NCBI GenBank assembly: GCA_944472155.2
Contig: OX235271.1
Coordinates: forward strand, 20,529,710-20,593,709
DNA: 64,000 nucleotides
Source of the DNA: Trichobilharzia szidati
Taxonomy: Eukaryota; Platyhelminthes; Trematoda; Strigeidida; Schistosomatidae
Direction: 5' to 3'
Each line of letters begins with the position of its first letter. Position 1 is the stretch's first letter. The notes under the pieces are model-generated. The model saw nothing but the letters and a program-made list of their open reading frames with translations. It searched no databases and was not told where the DNA came from. Position numbers and translations under genes: made by a program. Shown here piece by piece: positions 55,173 through 64,000 of the stretch.

Positions 55173-57090
55173 TTCGGAATGCAGCACAAACATTCCAGCG
55201 CTTTATCGACGAAGTATTTCGCGGTCTCGACTTTGTATACGCATACTTAGACGACTGCCTCATTGCCAGTTCAGACAAGGAAACTCATCTTGGACACTTG
55301 GATTTTGCATTTGAAAGGTTATAGCTACATGATGTTACCATCAATATTCAAAAGTGTCAAATAGGCGTTGACTCACTCAACTTTCTGCGCCACACTATTG
55401 ACTGCAACGGCAATCGCCCAATGGCTAGTAAAGTTGAAACGATACTGAACTTTCCAGAGCCACAGACAGTGAAAAGTCTTCGCACTTCTAAAGGCTTGGC
55501 AATTTATTACCGACGGTTTATTACCAACTGTGCTTCTTCAGCCATTAACAGACCTTCTTCGAGAGAATAACAAGTCCATCGAACTTGACGCGTCTGCTCG
55601 AAATGCTTTCACGCAAGTTAAAAAGCTATTGCGGATGCCACACTTCTAATGTATCAGGATCCAACGGCACCGTTAAGTATCTCGGTTGACGCATCAGACA
55701 CTGCAATCGGTGCAGTTCTACAACGACTAGTTGACAGAGAGTGGCAACCACTCGCCTTTCTCTCGAAGCGCCTTCAGTTAGCTGAAACGAAGTACAGCAC
55801 ATTCGGAAGAGAACTTCTAGCTATGTACTGTGCTATACGTCATTTTCGACATTCAGTGTAGGGTCGTGAATTCACAATTTTCACTGACCACAAACCTCTG
55901 ACGTACTCTCTGAACTCAACTTCAGATAAATATTCACCCAGAGAATGATGACAACTTATCCCACAGCTTATCCCACCCAGGTATTCGAACTACCGTGAAG
56001 CTCGTAACTAGTCGGTTTTGTTGGCCTGGTATTAATAAGGAAGTAAGGGAGTGGGCACACACGTGCTCAGCTTGCCAAAAGTGCAAAGTAGTAAGATACA
56101 CCAAAAGCCCCCTTGATACATTTCCTACTCCTGACGCTCGTTTCGACCATGTTCATATAGATTTGGTTGGATCCCCTCCAGAATTTTATGGATATACCTA
56201 TATTTTAACCTGAATCGACTGTTTCACACGATGGCCTGAAGCAGTAACCCTCAAAGATGTAACTGCTGAAACAGTCGAACGCGTCTTTGTCGAAAGATGG
56301 ATCGCAAACTATGGATGCCCATCCTCCATAAAAATTGTTCGCGGGTGGCAATTTGAAAGCGGCTTATTCTTCGCTTCGACTAAAATCATTGCTTGATTGC
56401 GTTTTAGAACAACAGCCTACCATCATCAAGCTAATGGTATGGTAGAGCGTCTACACAGACAGTTGAAAGCTGGGTAATCAGCTGCAAACAATGCACATTG
56501 AACTGAATCACTTCCGTTAGTTCTCCTAGGGATACGAAACGCCTTGAAAACCAATGCTGGTTGTACTACCGTCAAGCTAGTATATGGCACAACACTACGA
56601 CTGCCAGGTGAGTTTGTTTCTGCCTCGAGCTTCCTACCAGCGGTAGATCACGCCTCATACGTCAGCAGGCTTACAAACGCAATGCTTTCAGTCGAACATG
56701 CTCCCCTTCGACCACAGTCCATTGATGTCTTCGTTCATTCCTGTTTAAAACTTCTTCACACTTGGTTGTTCGTCGCGACTCTGTCTGAACCCCCATACGA
56801 CGAACCATATAAAGCCATTAAACGTATGGATAAATTCTTTATCTTAGACTAAAAAGGCCACGAAGACACCGTCAGCATCCACCGTCTGAAGCCGGCTTAC
56901 TTGGAAGGCAATCCTATTAGCCTGGAGCTGAAGGTACCCAATAATTCACAAGTAATTCAATATCCTTTAGTCCCCGAAGAACTCACTAGCATGGCGAACG
57001 CCACTGAACCTTCTGTCGAGACCTCTAACAAAACGCGTTTTGGACGTAACTTAAGATTCCCAGAATATCTTCACACCTATATAACATAAC
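55173..57090 (+). pseudogene. Gypsy pol remnant (RT end, RNase H, integrase)
   Basis: RT: RNAAQTFQRFIDEVFRGLDF, VYAYLDDCLIASSD (YLDD). RNase H: LSISVDASDTAIGAVLQRL, KYSTFGRELLAMYCAIRHFR, FTIFTDHKPLTYSLNSTSD. Integrase: HTCSACQKCKVVRYTKSPL, ARFDHVHIDLVGSPPEF (first catalytic Asp present), a decayed second-Asp region (VRGWQFES), and HHQANGMVERLHRQL in another frame. Then TTLRLPGEFVSASSFLP and the tail NKTRFGRNLRFPEYLHTYIT. Many stops, frameshifts and a deletion (~55,950). Same subfamily as 17.1-17.5 kb and distinct from the 40-45 kb element. Confidence 0.85.
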
Positions 57091-57094
57091 TAAG

Positions 57095-57585
57095 TGGTGA
57101 AATTCACCCAACTCATTCGTTCGTGGTATTAATTCGTCTTCGTTTTCAAACATATCAATCTTTTTTTATACAGCATCACTAAACACAAATAAAAAAATCT
57201 TTATAACCGTACACTTTACATGCACTAAACATTTCGATATATACTTTTTTCTATGTTCTATTTTTCCCATTATTTTACTGTATGGTAGAAGTATTTCATT
57301 TTTCAAACGCTATTTTCGGTACCTCTTCCTCAACATGGTTCTTGGCACTCCTGTTTTCTTTTCCAGGTGTGAAGGGCACTGGGCAAGAAGCAAACGAAGC
57401 ACGAGGTCCAGCGGACAAACATCAAGGAAGCGATGTACGGACACCCTATTAGCATAGGTAGACGGACCAGTAGGAACTCCACCAAGCAGCTCGTAAGTGA
57501 TTTTCACCCATAGGGAAAGATCGAGTCTTTTTTTATTCCGGCTGGTTCTGACTTAGGGTCCTTACAAACCCACACTGTTTAAGTC
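57095..57585. other. Gypsy 3' non-coding or unassigned sequence
   Basis: No second LTR found. A 65-codon minus frame is not recognised. Confidence 0.4.
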
Positions 57586-57589
57586 GACT

Positions 57590-57745
57590 TGTTTAGCTGA
57601 ATGCTTCCGGTCAAGCATCCATGTCATTTGGTATTCCATCGTGTCACGTTCGTGCAAGATCACTAGCCAGCTGAGCATTCATCTTAGCCTATGATTTGGT
57701 CCCGAAATATATCTCGAAGTTTGGACGCATAACTCGTGTCTCTTG
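57590..57745 (-). repeat. Dispersed repeat, copy 2
   Basis: Inverse of 35,190-35,350: minus strand has CGAGATATATTTCGG, CACGAACGTGACACGATGG and GGATGCTTGACCGGAAGC. Confidence 0.6.
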
Positions 57746-58540
57746 TTTTCCAATCGGTCCACGAGGAACGAACACTAGAGAAGTTGTTGCTATTAGATCT
57801 TGCGTTAGATTACTCCGTAAAGTACGCGAACGTCGATATCGTCAGCCTCTTTAAAGCTGATAAATACACATTGAGGTGACCAAGATAACGCTATGCTGAT
57901 GATGAAAATCACCTGATTTCAATCGAATATTACGTAGTAGGGAATTTAATGACTCAAACATGGGACATGAATGAGACTGTCATGGAAATACAATCACAGA
58001 TTTGTAGAAACTGAATGTCTTAGGTTTCCTGCAGCACGCGTTCTCTAAATACAATGTGAACCTTGAAACTTCTTCAACTTCCTTTGAAAGCGTTTGTGAC
58101 AATAACATATCACTGGAATGCTCATAGCTCAACCTATCCATCGGAAATGCTCTTATGCTTCTTTAACTTCACTGCATCTTTTCAAACCATGAAAGAGTAG
58201 CCTATATGCCACTTGTCGAAGACGTTTTAAGAATCATACCAGTATTCATGCTCGTAACTCGGTGACCTCAAGAGACGAGCAGCAACACCACAAATTCCAT
58301 CAAAGCATGTAGCTATATCAGGTGTTACAAACACGAATCACACATTTTTCCTTCATATCTACCATGATATCATCGAGGATACTATATCACCACATGATGG
58401 TCGTTGAGTGAAATAAACGACGAGATAATGTCACCAATGACAACAAATCAATACTGTATAACATGGGAATTGCTTGTTGCAGAATGGAATGCTGTACTGA
58501 GGTGAATAAACGATAAAATACTGTGTTGTACAGCGTTGGG
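57746..58540. other. No recognised gene
   Basis: Short frames only, no element signature. Confidence 0.4.
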
Positions 58541-58559
58541 AAGGAGAGATAAGCGAAAG

Positions 58560-59660
58560 ACACATATATGGATGGGCGATGACCCTCAATCCAAGTCCGA
58601 GGATGATTGGATCGATGCACAAACGTGTTCTGCCTCAATACAAACGTCTGCAGAAAATTCAACACACAAAATTTATATTAAAAATGCAAAATATATGATA
58701 AAAAGGTCTTATTGTTCGCAGGAATCGGAGAGGCGAAATGACACAGCCAGCTAGTGGAAGCTTTCGGGAGGCCAGTCAGACATCAGATGTGTCGTCTATC
58801 GATGAAAGGAAGAGTAAGAATGGGGACGTGGAATGTTCACACAACGTACGAAGCCGGCTGGTTTGGCTGCCCACGTAGCCAAAGAAATGCGAAGATATGG
58901 CATAGAAATGCTGGATATCTGCGAGAGCAGGTGCAATGCATGTGCACTATAGAAATTGTCAACTGGTGTGTCAATAATCCACTCCGGTCACCAACACCAC
59001 AACCATGAGCATACTGAGTCAGACAGTGGCTATCATGATGTCAGCAGTGGCAGCCGAAACTTCATGCAATGGGAACCAGTTTCATCCAGACTTATGGGAG
59101 CAAGATTCAATTCAGGTGGAAGGAAAGTTACTGAAGGGAAAATGTGCAGGCGGTAAATTAACTGCAAATATCAGACGAAAATCTGAGCCATAATGTGGAA
59201 GCACTGTGGAAACCTCCGTGGAATAACATTGGAACTCTCTGATGGTGATGTTCTAAAAACAACCGTTTCATGCAGAAACTGATGGCAGGATGGGGAATTC
59301 ATCCCAACGGACACATGTGAGCTGATAGAAAAGGGGAGATGGTGAAAGTGAAGATGACTAAATGCAAAGGTGGAAAACAGAAGGAGAAGCTGAGTTCAGT
59401 GTACGTTGCACTATGTAAAGAAGTGAAGAAGAGTGCGAAGGAAGTCAATAGACAATTCCACGACACATTGAAAACTGAAGTGGAACTGAGAGGCCGCAGT
59501 GAATAAAGAGACCTCAGAATGTGATGACATAGAGGAGAAAGGATGAGAGAATATTGGAAATCATGTGGTCAGGTAAGTAGGGCTGAGAAAAATAGAACAA
59601 AGTGGAAATGAGTTGTTGAAGCCCTATGTTCCACTAGTAACACAAAGGAACAATAATAAT
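58560..59660 (+). mobile_element. RTE element with internal deletion (endonuclease start joined to 3' end)
   Basis: MGTWNVHTTYEAG at 58,820 and, one frame over, AAHVAKEMRRYGIEMLDICE form the start of an RTE endonuclease. MQWEPVSSRLMGARFNSGGR near 59,070 matches the endonuclease of RTE Y (LLQWEPISSRRITTSRFNSE). After broken pre-RT sequence the RT is absent and the element ends with AGCCCTATGTTCCACTAG and (AAT)n near 59,655. A non-autonomous deletion derivative. Confidence 0.75.
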
Positions 59661-59904
59661 AATAATAACACAATAGAATGTTGAGATACCGAAATCGATT
59701 CATCATGTGAAGAATAGACCAAGGCGATGTTGTAGAGTATGACTGTAACATAAAAATAATTGTTTTATCCGTGGAATCAAATGAGATTCAATTCCACTGA
59801 AATGAACATTTATTCTGATAGGGATGTGAAATAACAACGAGTGTTGGCATTCATATTACTGCGTATTGGTAAGTAGTATAACATTCTTGTGTAAGTATTA
59901 TTGC
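59353..59904 (+). repeat. Left arm of a ~0.55-kb inverted repeat
   Basis: Reverse complement of 63,434-64,000 (to the window edge) with few mismatches by eye. Covers the RTE 3' part and ~240 bases beyond its tail, ending at TATTATTGC. Confidence 0.87.
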
Positions 59905-59968
59905 TCCATCGGATTTCGAGTGAAACACTGGTCTGGAACAGAAGCGTCTCCATTTTCTCCTGTTTAAT

Positions 59969-60240
59969 TCACTCCTCTTCGTATGGTTCCTCTCCTGGTC
60001 GTAAGTTCACATCTCCTCTCCACATTATTTCCTTCATGTGTCCGTCCAATCTATCTTCATTTTTGGCGTATTTTCTGAGCAACAGGTACTTGATTTGTTC
60101 TTTCCTGGCGTTTCTGGTTGCTAATTCTTTCTGGTCATTTTGACCTTCAATATGAATCGAGGTCAGCTGCTGAGAAAAATGTGGCAGCCTATTGGATTTT
60201 CTTCTTGTGACGTACAGGCTAATTTTGAGACGCAAATATA
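59969..60240 (-). pseudogene. Probable RTE C-terminus, strongly decayed
   Basis: Minus frames contain NTPKMKIDWTDT, CGEEM, YDQERNHTKRSELNRRKWRR and FCSRPV, in the order of the RTE C-terminus (WIDHT..., TWRR..., WRRFV...LC). Weak but in order. Confidence 0.4.
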
Positions 60241-60454
60241 TGAAATCCTGCTAAGCAAAATTTGGAGTTGAATTAATAGATAATTCCAACATATTTATAT
60301 AACCACGGAATATACACATTGGGTCATAGGAGTTAATAAAAAGACAATTGCAGCGAAGAAAATTTTCTTTTAGACGAATTTATCATCTAGGCTGTACATT
60401 TGTGTATTTATATCAAATGGATGGGAAAGTTCCAGAACAATTTCCCGATAAGGG

Positions 60455-60785
60455 TCAAATTAATAAAAAATTACAATTAGGAATTAGAATGCCATAATAA
60501 ACAGGGGACGGATAAAACTCGAACAAAGTAGCATAGTAATAACTAAGAAGATTGACATTGTGCAATTGGGGGTTAGAAATGTAGAAATAACAAAATATAC
60601 AGGATGTTTGGATAAAAAACTAATATGATAAATAATTGTTTATGCAATCAGGGATTAAATATGTAGAAATAGTAAAATGACAAAATAAACAGGAAGAGTG
60701 GGTATGAAAATATGGTAGTGTAAACAGGGATTAAGAAAACTTAAAATAACATGAATAAACAGGAAGTTTAGATAAGAAAGGCGAT
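60455..60785. repeat. Diverged minisatellite, ~75-90-base unit, about four copies
   Basis: Units begin near 60,471, 60,561, 60,645 and 60,720 and share (G/C)AAT-x-GGGATTA-type starts, TAGAAATA-(A/G)-(A/C)AAAAT, then ATAAACAGGA and GG(A/G)TA(A/T)-type ends. Non-coding. Confidence 0.6.
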
Positions 60786-60789
60786 GAGA

Positions 60790-63433
60790 TTGTTATTACT
60801 GAAAATTTTTACCTTTTTATGATGGCCATGGTAGGGAGAGGGGTTGGACGTAATTCTTTTGGATACAAAGTACCTGTATTTCTGTCTCCCCCAATGATGG
60901 GTTCATATATGCCTTGTGTTCCTTTCTTAAATAGCAAGATGTCCACGTCTGATTAGTTTCCAGTTAGAAAACATCTTCCCTCGATGTCATTCATTGGCGT
61001 ATATAACATCGAGAATGATAAAATTTCACAAACAGCAAAAGGATATTTATCACGTCATTCGATGGCCTCCTCAACGAAAGCCACTTCCATCTCCATGTTC
61101 TCCTACAAAGATTTTGAGCGATTGGCTCCTGGTTGGTTTAAAGTCTGAGTTAATTGTTGCTATTTATCTATGACAAGCCATTTGAATTTCAATATGGTGC
61201 AAACGAAGCCTGCTGTTCCCAAAATTTCAGATTTCAGAACACAACATTCAGCAGAGAGGTGCATTTCAAGAGGTATATTGTCAAGCTGTACTGTCGTATA
61301 TAGTTATGATTTTGAGAAAACATATCTCGCAGTGAAATGAAAACAGTAGATTTGAACAACACTGAGACTTCTGCTGCTACTAATACTAGTAGTAATTCTG
61401 TGAATTGTCATGATAATCAGAGTTGAGTGCGAATCGATAAATCATGCCATTCAATATATAAAATCATTCCTAGATTGTATGGACCATAGAAGTGGGTGTA
61501 AAATTATGAGGATTCGATGGCAAATCAAAAGCCATATAACAGGCTGAGATGTGGAAAATATACTAAACTGAACTAGTGCCTCGACAGATGAAACACTTAT
61601 TCGACTTGTTTGAGTGGCAGAAATAGGTGTAGTGTTCAAGAATATTGCTTCACACAACCTTCCTTATTATTTGTCAAGCCATACTGCACTATGCTATCGT
61701 ATTCGTGTGGAAAGCACTCTCCTTCGCCATGGCTTCAGTGACTCGTTATACAATGGCAAGTGAACCGAGGATTACAAACACCGCCGAGATCTGAACACTG
61801 TAAGAATAATTTCATAGATTAAATAACATGTTTTATCGCATAGCCGTCACCACTGATTATAATCACAATTCACTAATTGTGATGGCCCTAGAATTCCGTC
61901 GAAATGGGAACTGTTGGACAATAAGAAACATAAAAGTTCATTGGAGGATATTCTCTAGTCTAAAAGTAGCTTCAACCTACCATCGTTCTTTGCATGTTGT
62001 ACTTCCTTTCGCCAACGACTATAAATATCTCAATCTTAAAGATAATAAAAGTTGAGATGAAGACTTCGATCAGTTTTCTTCTAAGTATGAGGTTGAATAA
62101 CTCGAATAGGTGCATAATCAAATCGCTTTTATGTGAAGATCACAGAAATAACATAATATATAAAGTATTGGTTCACCATGACAACAACAACAACTTCGTC
62201 TATGTAACTGTTTTTACTAATCAAGATGCAACAACCCTCAGTCAATGCCTAAAGCACTGTTTATACCACGATGAGGATACACTGCATTTGCACTACGCCT
62301 TCATATTGTACCACAGTTAGATGTGTATACTAATGCTGTGATTACGGCTCTCACCATTCATTACCTACATTTAATTGTACATCAGTACAAGCTTCACACA
62401 CACCAAGTGTAAGTGAGTGAGGACAACATATATTCTGATAGAGCCACTTACAATGAAATTATGTGTGTATAATTAATTATATTTTGCTTCAGTGATAAAC
62501 AACATATGATGCACTCTTTCTCTCCACAAACCTATTCAGAATAATTTGGACTGAAAGAGATGAAACTCAGTGCACACTGTTCTCATGATTAAGGGTACTT
62601 CTCTCCGTCGTTGTGTTCAATTTTTTTTATGTTTAAGGTCACGTAATTTGCCAAGAATGGATTATACCATGGTGTGTGTATTACTACTACTACTACTACA
62701 GATTAAGTAGTATAGAAAATAATCACACTTGTAAATGATAAGTAATTCCAGCACATCCCTCCATCACACACTTCGTTGTGGTGCACAGTAAGTAGTGTAT
62801 TGATCGTGAAATCAACTGCAATATGGGCTTCCATTGCATACTGTAATCGTACATTAGGTGGAAATCAATTAACTCTTCATTTTCCAAATAAATTCAACAA
62901 GCATGTTCTGTCATTCAGCAGAATGAGATTCAGGATATTTCGGTGCACAGAACCTAGTTAATCAAGATAGTCAGGCAGTACAAGAATTATCTAGACAATA
63001 GGGAATCCGAGATTTCAAGAGCAAAGATTGATTCGTTTGAATTTTTACAGATATGAAAAGAAGACAGTGACAGAGGAGTCCAATTAACATTCCAATTAAC
63101 ATATAGACCACATAAGAGAATCTATGTCACTGGATAAAGATTATATTGGTAGCAGTGAGTGAAAGGATACAGACTCTGAGGACGAAAAGAAGAGAATTTG
63201 AAGGAATGACGAGGAATTGATTGGCATCCTGACGACTGCAGTAAACGTGAATAACATAATATAGTATCTTAAATATTTAGAATTACTTACAACTGCATAT
63301 CTATTAATCTATCCTTGAGGATTGTATGAGTTGAATAAACACTCAATTCTATCACATGTCGACTGATCGCACAAATAAGGAACTCCGATTCAATTTGCAA
63401 AAGACATGCTGTCGCGTCTGCCTACTTCTACGT
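60790..63433. other. Mostly unassigned; RTE scrap at ~61,100
   Basis: 61,107-61,135 (GAGCGATTGGCTCCTGGTTGG) resembles 46,868-46,886 of RTE X, and following bases look like more of the same gene in decayed form. A 108-codon frame (61,994-62,320) is not recognised. A CTA trinucleotide run lies at 62,682-62,699. Confidence 0.4.
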
Positions 63434-64000
63434 GCAATAATACTTATACAGGAATGTTATACTACTTACCAATACGCAGTAATATGAATGCCAACACTCG
63501 TTGTTATTTCACAACCCTATCAGAATAAATGTTCATTTCAGTGGAATTGAATCTCATTTGATTCCACGGATAAAACAATTATTTTTATGTTACACTCATA
63601 CTCTACAACATTGCCTTGGTCTATTCTTCACATGATGAATCGATTTCGGTATCTCGACATTCTATTGTGTTGTTATTATTATTATTGTTCCTTTGTGTAA
63701 CAAGTGGAACATAGGGCTTCAACAACTCATTTCCACTTTGTTCTATGTTTCTCAGCCCTACTTACCTGCCCACATGATTTCCAATATTTTCTCATCCTCT
63801 CCTCACACCATCTCCTCTATGTCATAACATTCTGAGGTCTCTTTTTTCACTGCGGCCTCTACTTCAGTTCCACTTCAGTTTTCAATGTGTCGTGGAATTG
63901 TCTATTGACTTCCTTCTCACTCTTCTTCACTTCTTTACATACTGCAACGTACACTGAACTCAGCTTCTCCTTCTGTTTTCCACCTTTGCATTTAGTCATC
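63434..64000 (-). repeat. Right arm of the inverted repeat (RTE 3' region), cut by window edge
   Basis: Minus-strand copy of 59,353-59,904. Includes the RTE tail GCCCTATGTTCCACTTG and TTG/ATT-type run (63,675-63,695) and pre-RT/3' RTE sequence to the edge, which also parallels 45,480-45,560. Confidence 0.85.

Noticed and set aside
61994..62320. 108-codon frame
   Set aside because: Asn/His-rich low-complexity translation in AT-rich DNA; no family resemblance.
1..64000. Bacterial-type defence, toxin or phage system
   Set aside because: All supported coding sequence is eukaryotic retroelement; no operons, ribosome-binding sites or prokaryotic families seen.

Overview
The window looks like repeat-rich nuclear DNA of a parasitic flatworm, most probably a trematode and plausibly a schistosome. 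The evidence is an AT-rich background, many Penelope-like elements (PLEs), RTE-type and CR1-type non-LTR retrotransposons, a Gypsy element with the CHCC Gag finger and tRNA-Trp-like primer site typical of the CsRn1 lineage, tRNA-derived SINEs, and a short degenerate CCCTAA tract. I found no convincing host protein-coding gene, no rRNA and no free-standing tRNA gene. Nearly every recognisable coding stretch is a decayed transposable element. Species placement is inference.

Layout. 1-640: RTE remnant (minus). 781-10,245: tandem array with a 4.5-kb period; two units each hold a PLE with ~1.04-kb inverted arms, and the 1,319-bp middle (most of the RT) lies in opposite orientation in the two units. 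11.3-22.2 kb: several other PLE lineages, a CR1 3' end, a Gypsy RNase H remnant and a tRNA-headed SINE-like repeat. The PLE at 20.9-22.2 kb carries two inverted hammerhead-ribozyme motifs. 23-29.3 kb: RTE and CR1 3' ends, a PLE N-terminal remnant, an interstitial telomere-like tract, and two opposed tRNA-derived SINEs, one with a perfect 12-bp target-site duplication. 29.9-32.86 kb: almost complete CR1-like element (endonuclease plus RT). 33.8-34.5 kb: PLE remnant.

35.9-52.3 kb is a nested block. Two parts of one CR1-like RT (minus), at 51.6-52.3 and 35.9-36.2 kb, lie immediately outside two ~2.1-kb direct repeats (36.2-38.35 and 49.4-51.6 kb). Between these are an RTE element split by a ~5.2-kb Gypsy/CsRn1-like LTR retrotransposon (40,267-45,457), a second RTE, and CTAA-type satellite. 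52.6-53.6 kb is more CTAA satellite. 55.0-57.1 kb is a PLE GIY-YIG fragment fused to a decayed Gypsy pol. 58.5-64 kb holds an internally deleted RTE, an inverted repeat that runs off the right edge, a small minisatellite and RTE scraps.

The parts interact only as a transposon community. SINE 3' tails match RTE 3' tails, elements nest inside one another, and recombination between long inverted arms appears to have flipped a segment. All reading was by eye; lengths and mismatch counts are approximate.
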